Assembly: GCA_964447155.1 (NCBI GenBank)
Contig: CAYURM010000019.1
Span: 1 to 55,307 of the forward strand
DNA length: 55,307 nucleotides
Origin: SMBSF63 sp034003545
GTDB taxonomy: Bacteria; Chloroflexota; Anaerolineae; Anaerolineales; Anaerolineaceae
Direction: 5' to 3'
In this document: piece by piece, positions 1 to 7,710 of the stretch
Numbering within the stretch: position 1 is the stretch's first letter
Layout: each line of letters opens with the position of its first letter
Translations under genes and position numbers: made by a program
Notes under the pieces: model-generated
The model's input: only the letters and a program-made list of their open reading frames with translations
Told to the model about the DNA's origin: nothing
Databases searched by the model: none

Positions 1-172
1 CCATTTGGCTTGCGCTCAAATCGTTCTTAATTTAATTTTCGGATAGGTTCTTAGTTATGAAACCAAACTGTTGCTTGGCATACCCGTCGATGTAATTCCT
101 CTTTCAGTTTTGCCGCAGATCAATGACCGTGAATTTGTAAAGAATATCCAAACCGAAGCTGTTCCATTATGA
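1..172 (+). pseudogene. 3' remnant of a nucleotidyltransferase-like gene
   Basis: The frame ending at the TGA at 170-172 encodes a tail with the phrase LLLGIPVDVIPL followed by a closing EAVPL, which resembles the C-terminal end of small MNT-type nucleotidyltransferases (antitoxin-like MntA family). The same frame is interrupted by a TAG at 44-46 and runs off the left edge. The gene is therefore either broken or read from a later start. Only about 40 residues are visible, so the family assignment is tentative. Confidence 0.35.
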
Positions 173-218
173 AAAACAGCCTGGAAAAACTTATCTATTC
201 CTGACTGACAACTTTTCT

Positions 219-260
219 CCTGATCCCTGATCGACTGGTTGACTATTCCCTAATCGCCAG
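219..260. repeat. Octamer array, consensus TGATTGAC (copy 1)
   Basis: Degenerate tandem 8-bp units such as TGATCGAC and TGGTTGAC, with occasional 7-bp units, lie about 50 bp upstream of the HAD gene. The same array type recurs near 23.97, 32.92, 32.98, 35.47, 37.91, 39.95 and 51.26 kb. Confidence 0.6.
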
Positions 261-276
261 CTACCTATCCCCCGAA

Positions 277-304
277 TTAACTCTTTCCCAATCCAGTGTA
301 TACT
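277..304 (+). promoter_or_regulatory. Promoter of the HAD gene, leaderless
   Basis: TTAACT (277-282), a 16-bp spacer and TATACT (299-304) place the expected transcription start at about the ATG at 312. There is no Shine-Dalgarno sequence between the -10 box and the ATG, so the mRNA is probably leaderless. Confidence 0.45.
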
Positions 305-311
305 TTTCCCT

Positions 312-953
312 ATGAAATACACAACCCTTTTCTTTGATCTGGACGAAACCCTCTACCCCACCGGCAGCGGACTGTGGCAAATTGTCACCGAACGCATCTC
401 CGCCTACATGATTGAGCGCATGGGGCTGGACGCTGCAATTGTCCCCGAACTGCGCAACCGGCTGTTCACCACCTACGGCACCACCTTCGGCGGCCTGCGC
501 CGCGAATTTGAGCTGGACGATCAGGACTTCCTCCACTACGTACACGACCTGCCCCTGAGCGATCACCTGCGTCCCGACCCGGAACTGCGCCGCATGCTGC
601 AAGCCTACCCGCAGGAAAAATGGATCTTCACCAATGCTGACGCCGGGCATGCCCGCCGGATCATACAAGTGCTCGGCATTGATGATTGCTTCAAAGGCAT
701 CATTGACATTCTCGACATTGAACCGCACAGCAAACCCCATCCCAACGCTTATCATACCGCCCTGCAAATGGCCGGGAAAGATGACCCCACCCAATGCGTC
801 TTTATGGATGACCGTTCTCCCAACCTGGACAGTGCCAGCCAGCTGGGCTTCTTCACCGTTCAGGTCGGCAGTCACCCGCAGGGAGAAATCGCGCACCCCC
901 GTATCCCGGTCATCACCGACCTGCCTGATATTTTGCCGCTGGAGTCTGTATAA
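312..953 (+). CDS. HAD hydrolase, pyrimidine 5'-nucleotidase type
   Basis: The 213-residue protein is a soluble HAD-superfamily phosphatase. Motif I is FFDLDETLYP, with the nucleophile and acid/base Asp at D9 and D11. An FTNADAG segment near residue 107 supplies the motif II Thr, and VFMDDRSPN near residue 160 supplies the motif IV acidic pair. The helical cap and overall length match the SDT1/PHM8-like pyrimidine 5'-nucleotidase group, which dephosphorylates UMP/CMP or related phosphates. The exact substrate cannot be read from sequence. It stands alone, and the start follows a -10 box by only seven bases. Confidence 0.8.
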   Translation: MKYTTLFFDLDETLYPTGSGLWQIVTERISAYMIERMGLDAAIVPELRNRLFTTYGTTFGGLRREFELDDQDFLHYVHDLPLSDHLRPDPELRRMLQAYPQEKWIFTNADAGHARRIIQVLGIDDCFKGIIDILDIEPHSKPHPNAYHTALQMAGKDDPTQCVFMDDRSPNLDSASQLGFFTVQVGSHPQGEIAHPRIPVITDLPDILPLESV

Positions 954-1114
954 CCATTCATGGGCAGAAAGAATTCATCTCAACCATTCGGGGGTAAAAA
1001 ATACCACGCCCAAACCATCCAAATAATATGTTAATAATTATGTGATACGCTTATTCCTCAGCTCCTCAACAAAGCTGAAAATATAGGCTGATAAAAAAGA
1101 ACCAGGAGCACATT

Positions 1115-2353
1115 ATGTCTAAACCCATCCGCATCATCCTCGCCATCGTGATTGGCATGGCGTTATTCGCTGTCATTTTCTCCAGCGGCATCGCCATTGG
1201 CGTGGCCGTAACCGCTGCGCCGGAGATGCAAAAATACATACCTTTTGTTAACCCCTCCACCGAACAGGCCGCTGCGCCAGACACAAACCTTGACGTCCTG
1301 TTTGAACCCTTCTGGGAATCCTGGAATCTGGTGCACGACCAGTATGTCGAACAGCCCGTCAATGACACCGAATTAATGCGCGGTGCGATTCGCGGCATGC
1401 TCGACTCCCTCGGCGACCCGCACACGTCCTATATGGATCCCGAAGAATACGCGGCCACCAACGCACCCCTTAATGGGGAGTATGAAGGAATCGGCGCGTG
1501 GGTCGATATTTCCGGCGACTACCTCGCCATTACCAGCCCCATGCCCGGCTCCCCGGCAGAAAAAGCAGGGTTGCGGCCAAACGACCTGGTGATTGCCGTT
1601 GATGGGGAGGATATGACCGGCGTGGATGGCGACCTGGTACTGCTCCGCGTTCTCGGCCCGGCCGGCACCGACGTCGTCCTCACCATCCAGCGCGAAGGCG
1701 AAGAAGAACCCTTTGACGTGACCATCACCCGCGCCAAGATCGAAGTCCCCAGCATCAGCGGCGAGATGCTCGAAGACAACGTCGCCTATGTCCAGATCAG
1801 CACCTTCGGCATCAAAACCAACAAAGAGCTGCGCGACATCCTGGCAGAACTGCTGGCACAGGACCCCGTCGGCCTGATCGTTGACCTGCGCTATAACGGC
1901 GGCGGCTACCTCAACACCTCAGTGGACGTGATGTCACAATTCATTGAAGGCGATCAAGTCGTCCTCTATGAAGAAATGGGCGACGGCAGCCGCACGATCT
2001 ACCGCTCGAAAAAAGGCGGGCTTGCCACCGAAATCCCGCTGGTGGTGCTGATCAATGAAGGCTCTGCCTCAGCCTCCGAAATTTTTGCTGGCGCCATTCA
2101 GGACTACGAGCGCGGAACGCTGGTGGGCATAACCACCTACGGCAAAGGCTCGGTGCAAAACTGGATTCCCCTGATGAATGACCAGGGTGCCGTACGCGTG
2201 ACCATCGCCCGCTGGCTGACCCCTGATGAACGCCATATTCACAATATCGGCATCGATCCAGATATTGAAGTCGAGATCACCGAAGAAGATTTCGAAGCCG
2301 AACGGGATTCACAGCTTGAAAAAGCAATTGAAATCCTGACCGAGTCTGAATAA
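1115..2353 (+). CDS. S41 family C-terminal processing protease
   Basis: This 412-residue CtpA/Prc-type serine protease has an N-terminal membrane anchor (about residues 5-30), placing the catalytic part outside the cytoplasm. A PDZ domain covers about 115-200, including a GSPAEKAGL segment. The S41 core contains the GSASASE motif, with S319 as likely nucleophile and K344, 25 residues on, in TTYGKGSVQ as general base. That spacing equals the known Ser/Lys dyad of the family. A GAGC-containing ribosome site precedes the ATG, and a strong terminator follows at 2447. It likely trims or degrades exported proteins. Confidence 0.93.
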   Translation: MSKPIRIILAIVIGMALFAVIFSSGIAIGVAVTAAPEMQKYIPFVNPSTEQAAAPDTNLDVLFEPFWESWNLVHDQYVEQPVNDTELMRGAIRGMLDSLGDPHTSYMDPEEYAATNAPLNGEYEGIGAWVDISGDYLAITSPMPGSPAEKAGLRPNDLVIAVDGEDMTGVDGDLVLLRVLGPAGTDVVLTIQREGEEEPFDVTITRAKIEVPSISGEMLEDNVAYVQISTFGIKTNKELRDILAELLAQDPVGLIVDLRYNGGGYLNTSVDVMSQFIEGDQVVLYEEMGDGSRTIYRSKKGGLATEIPLVVLINEGSASASEIFAGAIQDYERGTLVGITTYGKGSVQNWIPLMNDQGAVRVTIARWLTPDERHIHNIGIDPDIEVEITEEDFEAERDSQLEKAIEILTESE

Positions 2354-2446
2354 CCAACGTTGCCTCAGGGGCATCATCCCCAATGCTGTGTGGGATGGCG
2401 TGCGCCTGACGCCCTGTCGGGATAACACAAAACAACATCAAATCCG

Positions 2447-2482
2447 GCCTTCCGTGGATGAATCAATCCACGGAAGGCTTTT
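2447..2482 (+). terminator. Intrinsic terminator after the S41 protease
   Basis: A perfect 13-bp stem (2447-2459 with 2466-2478) has a 6-base loop and is followed by TTTT. It ends the protease unit and separates it from the GntR promoter. Confidence 0.85.
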
Positions 2483-2538
2483 GCTACCCCAGCCAGCCTG
2501 TCCTGATTTAAGAAAACTCCGGACAACCTTAAAAGGTG

Positions 2539-2567
2539 TTGACACTTGCCTCAAGAATTGCTATATT
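2539..2567 (+). promoter_or_regulatory. Sigma-70-type promoter of the gntR/PTS locus
   Basis: TTGACA (2539-2544), a 17-bp spacer and TATATT (2562-2567) give a near-consensus promoter directly upstream of the GntR regulator. Confidence 0.8.
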
Positions 2568-2579
2568 AATTATATAAAA

Positions 2580-2598
2580 GCGGTATAGAGCGGTATAG
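2580..2598. promoter_or_regulatory. Candidate operator: direct repeat GCGGTATAG
   Basis: Two copies of GCGGTATAG (2580-2588 and 2590-2598) lie 10 bp apart, one helical turn, immediately downstream of the -10 box and before the GntR start. The position suits autorepression by the GntR protein. That GntR binds here is inference. Confidence 0.45.
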
Positions 2599-2613
2599 CA
2601 TAGGCCAGGGCAC

Positions 2614-3387
2614 ATGATCTTACCTTCTATCAACCAACTCAGTTCTTATCCTGTTTATTTACAAATCAAGGATTCTATCAAGCACGCAATCCACGTAAAA
2701 CCGTTTGCGCCTGATGAGAAGATCCCTTCTGTGAGACAATTGTGCCAGCAAACAGGCGCCAGCCGCATGACCGTCTTGCGCGCCGTACACGAATTGGTCA
2801 GCGAGGGCGAACTCTATACGGTCAGCGGCAAGGGCACATTTGTGGCCCGCCCGCCCCAAATGGAAACAAATATTCAAAAAACATGGGGCTTTTCAGACAC
2901 CTTTCTGTCCCAGGGGCACCAACCCAGCTCCCAGCTGCTCTCCCTCTCGACAATTCCTGCCGACAAGCAAATTGCGCCTGCCCTCAAAATAAAAACCGGC
3001 GAAGACATCTACCGGCTGGAACGGGTACGTTTTCTGGATCTGTATCCCATGGGCGTCGAAGTTTCCTGCCTGCCCTGCAAAAAATTCCCCCGCCTGGAAC
3101 AATTCGAATGGAATACCCATTCCCTCTATCAAGTCCTGCGGGATCATTATCACACCAGTCTGGCCGGCGGGGAACAGTATGTGGAGGCTGGCGGCGCTGC
3201 CGAAACCATCGCTCATTCCCTGCGCATTCCCAAAAACACCCCCATCCTGATCCTGAAACGTACCACCATTTCCACAACCGGAGAACCAGTGGAGTTTGTG
3301 TGTGCCTACTATCGCTCGGATCATGTTCGTCTCAAGCTGCATTTAACATCCGATGATATGGTCAACATCATTTCCGCTAAAGGTTGA
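2614..3387 (+). CDS. GntR/HutC family transcriptional regulator
   Basis: The 257-residue regulator has an N-terminal winged helix-turn-helix (about residues 8-75, including PSVRQLCQQTGASRMTVLRA) and a C-terminal UTRA ligand-binding domain (about 95-240). HutC-subfamily proteins of this build (NagR, YvoA, DasR, AgaR2) bind sugar phosphates or amino-sugar phosphates and repress uptake operons. It is the first gene before a mannose-type PTS and in the same orientation, so it probably controls that cluster in response to the imported phosphosugar. A direct repeat over its own start site could be the operator. Confidence 0.88.
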   Translation: MILPSINQLSSYPVYLQIKDSIKHAIHVKPFAPDEKIPSVRQLCQQTGASRMTVLRAVHELVSEGELYTVSGKGTFVARPPQMETNIQKTWGFSDTFLSQGHQPSSQLLSLSTIPADKQIAPALKIKTGEDIYRLERVRFLDLYPMGVEVSCLPCKKFPRLEQFEWNTHSLYQVLRDHYHTSLAGGEQYVEAGGAAETIAHSLRIPKNTPILILKRTTISTTGEPVEFVCAYYRSDHVRLKLHLTSDDMVNIISAKG

Positions 3388-3456
3388 GCCTCACCCTATT
3401 GGTAGAGATAACAGTTTGGAAGCGAACCAGGCGTAGCACTTTGTTTTGACAGCATG

Positions 3457-3468
3457 AAAGGAGGTGAT
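3457..3468 (+). promoter_or_regulatory. Extended Shine-Dalgarno-like sequence without a well-placed start
   Basis: AAAGGAGGTGAT is a full 12-base complement of the usual 16S rRNA 3' end. No ATG or GTG follows at normal spacing. A TTG at 3468 overlaps its end, only 3 bases from AGGAGG. That TTG is in frame with the IIC gene but would add a 25-residue hydrophobic extension unusual for the family. Confidence 0.4.
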
Positions 3469-3542
3469 TGGATCGGTTAAGTGTTGTACTGTTGTATTCG
3501 CCCCTCATCCTTTCTATCACATTTTTTTGGAGGGAACATCCT

Positions 3543-4289
3543 ATGTTTTTCACTGCTTTGTTACTTGGACTGTGGGCATATCTATGTATCTACGATATGC
3601 TCAACACGAACTTCTTGATGATCGGCCGCCCGCTGATCGCAGGCTTTTTTACCGGCCTGTTCATCGGAGATGTGCGTTCCGGTCTCTTGATTGGCGGCAC
3701 GCTTGAGCTGATGGCTTTGGGCGTGTATACCTACGGCGGCGCCACCATTCCCGACTTCACGGTTGGCGCCATCCTGGGCACCTATTTTGGCCGCGGCGGC
3801 AATTTTGAAACCGGTATTGCTTTAGCCATCCCCGCAGCCCTGTTGTTAACCCAGGTTGACATTCTTAACCGCTTCCTCAACTTCATCTTTGTCCACCGGG
3901 CAGACCGGTATGCAGAAGAAGGCAATGCCGCGGGCTTTGAACGCATGATGGTTTTCACCAGCCACATCATTTGGGGCCTTTCACGCGCCCTGCCAGTGTT
4001 CCTGCTGATTGCTTTCGGCCAGCCCCTGGTAGAGTCGATTACGGCCTTCTTCAACGCCAACGCCTGGATCAATAATGGCATCAGCACCGCCGGCGGCATC
4101 CTGCCTGCGCTGGGCTTTGCCATGCTCTTGAAGATCCTGCCCGTAAAACAGTATTTTGCCTTCCTGCTGGTTGGGTTTATTCTGTTCGCCTACCTTAACA
4201 TGCCGCTGGTTGGCATTGCACTGGCTGGTGTGGCACTTGCGGTGATTTACCAGACCCTGAAGTACAGCAAGATGGAGGTGAAATCATGA
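3543..4289 (+). CDS. PTS mannose/fructose/sorbose-family IIC component
   Basis: A 248-residue, strongly hydrophobic protein with about seven membrane segments, matching the EIIC-Man family (AgaC, SorC, ManY) that forms the sugar channel together with IID. The family phrases GRPLIAGFFTGLFIGD and GGTLELMALG are present. The ATG at 3543 is chosen because it has GGAGGG at good spacing and gives the usual family N-terminus. A longer TTG-initiated frame from 3468 is possible. It overlaps IID by ATGA, indicating translational coupling. Confidence 0.88.
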   Translation: MFFTALLLGLWAYLCIYDMLNTNFLMIGRPLIAGFFTGLFIGDVRSGLLIGGTLELMALGVYTYGGATIPDFTVGAILGTYFGRGGNFETGIALAIPAALLLTQVDILNRFLNFIFVHRADRYAEEGNAAGFERMMVFTSHIIWGLSRALPVFLLIAFGQPLVESITAFFNANAWINNGISTAGGILPALGFAMLLKILPVKQYFAFLLVGFILFAYLNMPLVGIALAGVALAVIYQTLKYSKMEVKS

Positions 4290-5113
4290 CGATCGGAACA
4301 CCCAAACTCACTCGTGGCGATCTGATGAAGTCTTTTTGGCGGTACATTTTCCTCTTCCAGAGCGGCTGGAACTATGAGCGTATGCAGTCCGTAGGATATT
4401 GCTACGCCATTCTGCCCATTCTGAAGAGAACCCGCCCCGATCCCGAAGATTTTAAGGAAGCTTTCATTACCAACCTGAACTTCTTCAACACCAACCCCGT
4501 TGTCGGTGCCCCCCTGATCATTGGCGCACACGCCGCCCTGGAAGAAGCCGGCGCCTCGCTGGAAACCACCGAGGGTTTGAAAGTCGGTTTGATGGGCCCC
4601 CTGGCCGGTGTCGGCGATACCCTGCTGTGGGCATTGTATAACAGCATCATCTTCAGCATCGGTTCGATCATGGCCTTGAACGGCAATATTTTTGGGCCCA
4701 TCCTGGTTATGATATTGGTGCTGTTCCCCTATATGGGCGTGCGCTACTGGCAGTTTATGTGGGCGTATCGGCAGGGCACCAACCTGATGACCTCTTTGGG
4801 CGGCGGCATGATCGCCAGGATCACCGAGCTGGCAACCTTTGTCGGCCTGGTGGTGATTGGCGGCTTTGCGCCTTCCATCGTCCGGCTGACCACCCCGCTC
4901 GAGATCACCCAGCAAGCCACTGTGCAGGGAGAGCAAGCCGTTTCCACCGTGAACATTCAAGCCCAACTGGACGCCATCCTGCCCTATATGCTGCCTGTTT
5001 TGGTCACCGGGCTGGCTTACTGGCTGCTGAAAAAAGGGTGGAGCCCCATCCAGGTCATTTTGCTGTTGACCGTGATTGGCTTTGCCGGTGGTGCTCTGGG
5101 CATCTTCGGATAA
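4286..5113 (+). CDS. PTS mannose/fructose/sorbose-family IID component
   Basis: This 275-residue membrane protein belongs to the EIID-Man family. The N-terminal cytoplasmic half carries LTRGDLMKSFWRY and QSGWNYERMQSVGY, typical of the family, and the second half has membrane helices. It pairs with IIC to form the permease, and its start overlaps the IIC stop by 4 bases. After a gap of about 95 bp comes the first SIS protein rather than the IIA and IIB genes, an unusual split of the PTS genes. Confidence 0.9.
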   Translation: MTIGTPKLTRGDLMKSFWRYIFLFQSGWNYERMQSVGYCYAILPILKRTRPDPEDFKEAFITNLNFFNTNPVVGAPLIIGAHAALEEAGASLETTEGLKVGLMGPLAGVGDTLLWALYNSIIFSIGSIMALNGNIFGPILVMILVLFPYMGVRYWQFMWAYRQGTNLMTSLGGGMIARITELATFVGLVVIGGFAPSIVRLTTPLEITQQATVQGEQAVSTVNIQAQLDAILPYMLPVLVTGLAYWLLKKGWSPIQVILLLTVIGFAGGALGIFG

Positions 5114-5209
5114 TCTATCGTCTACGCCTGGTTTCTTAATCACGCAGGGTAATTGGGGAATTTTCTCCAATTACCCTGCCGATACCATAATTTACAAAGG
5201 AGATTTCTT

Positions 5210-5920
5210 ATGTTTAAAAGTTATCTGGATTTGGCTGCCGAGAAGATCAATGTCATCAAAAAAGAAGAGGGCGAAAAGATCCGCAAAGCCGCTGTTCTGG
5301 TCGGTGACACCTTGATCAATGGCGGCTGGGTCTACACCTTTGGCAGCGGTCATTCCCAATTGCTGGCAATCGAAATCCATGCCCGCGCTGGCGGCTTATA
5401 CCCGATCGTGCATCTGCCGGATCCGATGAACGGCAAAGCCGAGCGCATCGAAGGCTTTGGCACCCTATTGGTCGAAAACATCCCCTTCAAAAAAGGCGAA
5501 ACCATTTTTGTCATCTCCAACTCTGGCCGCAACCCCGAGCCCATTGAAGTGGCCATGGTTGCCAAAAAGGCCGGCCTGAATGTGATCACCCTGTGTTCCC
5601 TGGAACATTCCCAAAGCGTTAGCTCGCGCCATTCCTCCGGCAAGCTCCTTTACGAATTGGGAGATATTTGTCTGGATACCCACGGTCCCGCCGGGGACGC
5701 TTCCCTGTCTTTTGAAGGCATGCAGCCCAAGGCCGGGGCGCTGTCCACCGTTTTGGGCGCTGTCCTGCTCAATGCTGTGGTGGTGGAAGCCATCCAGTAT
5801 ATGCTGGAAAAAGGCTTTGAACCGCCCGTCCTGATGAGCGCCAACCTGGATGGATCGGATGAGTTCAATGAACGGATTGTCTCCAAATTTGGCCCCATGC
5901 CCTGCGCCAAAGAAATCTAG
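5210..5920 (+). CDS. SIS-domain sugar isomerase/deaminase-like protein (paralogue 1)
   Basis: The 236-residue protein is a single SIS domain of the type annotated as sugar isomerase domain-containing protein (UPF0309-like). It shows YTFGSGHSQ, VISNSGRNPEPIE and SSRHSSG, which are phosphosugar-binding loops. It starts at the ATG at 5210 after AAAGGAGA. It shares these motifs in the same order with the protein at 6970-7710, so the two are paralogues within one operon. A role in aldose-ketose isomerisation or deamination of the PTS-delivered amino-sugar phosphate is inferred from context. No reaction can be read directly. Confidence 0.8.
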   Translation: MFKSYLDLAAEKINVIKKEEGEKIRKAAVLVGDTLINGGWVYTFGSGHSQLLAIEIHARAGGLYPIVHLPDPMNGKAERIEGFGTLLVENIPFKKGETIFVISNSGRNPEPIEVAMVAKKAGLNVITLCSLEHSQSVSSRHSSGKLLYELGDICLDTHGPAGDASLSFEGMQPKAGALSTVLGAVLLNAVVVEAIQYMLEKGFEPPVLMSANLDGSDEFNERIVSKFGPMPCAKEI

Positions 5921-5944
5921 ACGTATTTACGAAGGGAGGCTGTC

Positions 5945-6367
5945 GTGATTGGAATTGTTCTGGTCAGCCACGGTGGACTGGCAGCAGGGATGCTGGACGC
6001 GATGCAGATGATTGTCGGTGAACAGGAAGCCGTCGCCCACCTCGCTTTACACGAAACCGACGACGTGGACACTCTGGTTGACAGGGTAGGGGAAGCCGTA
6101 GATCAAGTCGCCGGAGAAGAAGGCACCCTTATTCTGGTGGATTTATTTGGCGCCAGCCCGTTCAACGCCAGCTCACGCCTGGCAATGAGCCGTGGCCGGC
6201 AGATTGAAGTCCTCACCGGTTTGAACCTGCCCATGCTGGTCGAGCTGGTCATCCAGCGCGACGGCCTCACCCTGAAAGAAGCCGCCGCATTGGCGCGCCA
6301 GTCCGGACTTGGCGGCATTAGAACCCTTTCCGAAACCCTGGGCGGTAAATCGCCAGCCAGCTCTTAA
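5945..6367 (+). CDS. PTS mannose-family IIA component
   Basis: A 140-residue cytoplasmic EIIA-Man domain starting with GTG at 5945 after GGGAGG. The phosphorylation site is H9 in LVSHGGLAAGM, and the fold continues with LVDLFGASPFNA, where family members have GGSP. It would take phosphate from HPr and pass it to IIB. Having IIA and IIB as separate genes resembles the SorFB/AgaFV type rather than the fused ManX. Confidence 0.9.
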   Translation: MIGIVLVSHGGLAAGMLDAMQMIVGEQEAVAHLALHETDDVDTLVDRVGEAVDQVAGEEGTLILVDLFGASPFNASSRLAMSRGRQIEVLTGLNLPMLVELVIQRDGLTLKEAAALARQSGLGGIRTLSETLGGKSPASS

Positions 6368-6424
6368 CCCTGGGACGAAAAAAAGAAACCCGCCCTGGAC
6401 AGATCTATTACAGGAGAAACAACG

Positions 6425-6925
6425 ATGACTGTTACGCATGTACGCATGGACAACCGCTTGATCCACGGCCAGATTCTGGTGGCCTGGTATTCTTCCCTGA
6501 ATGTCGATCACCTGATCGTCGCTAACGACGTGGTCGCCAACGATCCCCTCCAGGTAACCCTCTTGAAAGCCGTTGCCCCGATGGGGGCCAAAGTATCCGT
6601 GATGACAATTGAAGATTGTGTTGCCTATTGCCAAAGCCCCGAAAGCGCCAAAGAAAACATCTTCATCATCACCAAATATCCCGAAGACGGCCTGGCGTTG
6701 ATTGAACATGGGCTGGAATTGGATACCCTCAACCTGGGCAACCAGGCTTATGTGCGCAATTCCAAAAAACTTTCCAATTCCGTGTTCTTGACCGAGTCCG
6801 GGGTGAAGGCCCTCAAAGCCTTGCACGATAAAGGCATCCGCCTTACCTGCCGGATGATGCCCACCGACTCGGATCACGAATTTTGGCCGACGATTGAAAA
6901 AACTTTTGGCGAGTGGGCAAAGTAA
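6425..6925 (+). CDS. PTS mannose/fructose/sorbose-family IIB component
   Basis: A 166-residue cytoplasmic EIIB-Sor domain. The active-site histidine is H14 in DNRLIHGQILVAW, the family signature. Length and order are normal for AgaV/SorB/LevE-like proteins. It phosphorylates the sugar at the IIC-IID channel. A GGAGAAAC ribosome site precedes the ATG. It is followed closely by the second SIS gene. Confidence 0.92.
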   Translation: MTVTHVRMDNRLIHGQILVAWYSSLNVDHLIVANDVVANDPLQVTLLKAVAPMGAKVSVMTIEDCVAYCQSPESAKENIFIITKYPEDGLALIEHGLELDTLNLGNQAYVRNSKKLSNSVFLTESGVKALKALHDKGIRLTCRMMPTDSDHEFWPTIEKTFGEWAK

Positions 6926-6969
6926 AACAACCCGCAGCCCTGCATATATGTACAAAAAGGAGGCAATAG

Positions 6970-7710
6970 ATGAAAAACATGGCGGGGTATTACGCCGCTG
7001 CTGTGCAGGATCTCTTAACCACCATCAGCACCACCCAGGAGGATAACATCCAGGCTGCGGCCAGGTTGATCTCCGATGCCGTGGCGGGGGACGGAATAAT
7101 CTATACCTTTGGCACCGGCCACTCCCATGTGATCGCCGAAGATGTCGCCTATCGGGCTGGCGGGCTGGCCCCGGTGGATGCCATTCTCGAACCCAGCCTG
7201 ACCGGTCACCAGCAAGTTTATAAAAGCGAATACATGGAACGGGTGGAAGGTATGGCCGAGGTGATCCTCAACTATTACGAGGTTTCGCCCAAAGACGTGC
7301 TGGTCGTCATTTCCAACTCAGGACGCAACGCTGCCCCCATCGAAATGGCGTCCATCGCCCAGGCGCGCGGCATCCCGGTGATTGCCATCACCTCCCTCGC
7401 CCATTCCACCGGTACCACCTCGCGCCATTCCTCCGGTGACAAACTCTACCAGCATGCTGACGTAGTGATTGACAACCACTGCCCGCGCGGTGACTGTCTC
7501 TTGCAAATCCCCGATCTGGCACAGCCCATCGGCCCTGGCTCCGGCATCACCGGCATGTTCATCCTGCACTCGATCATCGTCCAGGCCATCCAAAATTTGG
7601 TAGAGGCCGGTGTAGAAGCCCCCGTGTTGCGCAGCGGCAACCTGGATGAAAGCGAAGCCTTCAATAAAACGATCCTCGACAAATACAAAGGACGGATAAA
7701 ACTTTGGTAA
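6970..7710 (+). CDS. SIS-domain sugar isomerase/deaminase-like protein (paralogue 2)
   Basis: The 246-residue paralogue of the protein at 5210-5920. It has YTFGTGHSH, VISNSGRNAAPIE and TSRHSSG at matching positions, and the closing EAPVLRSGNLDESEAFN parallels EPPVLMSANLDGSDEFN in paralogue 1. An AAAAAGGAGG ribosome site precedes the ATG. Its stop codon overlaps the TTG start of the next gene. Two SIS enzymes in one PTS operon suggest either two steps of one pathway or a hetero-oligomer. Both ideas are inference. Confidence 0.8.
   Translation: MKNMAGYYAAAVQDLLTTISTTQEDNIQAAARLISDAVAGDGIIYTFGTGHSHVIAEDVAYRAGGLAPVDAILEPSLTGHQQVYKSEYMERVEGMAEVILNYYEVSPKDVLVVISNSGRNAAPIEMASIAQARGIPVIAITSLAHSTGTTSRHSSGDKLYQHADVVIDNHCPRGDCLLQIPDLAQPIGPGSGITGMFILHSIIVQAIQNLVEAGVEAPVLRSGNLDESEAFNKTILDKYKGRIKLW

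Noticed and set aside
3464..3706. 80-codon frame starting after AAAGGAGGTG
   Set aside because: It is out of frame with and overlaps the well-supported IIC gene, and its later part has no coding character.
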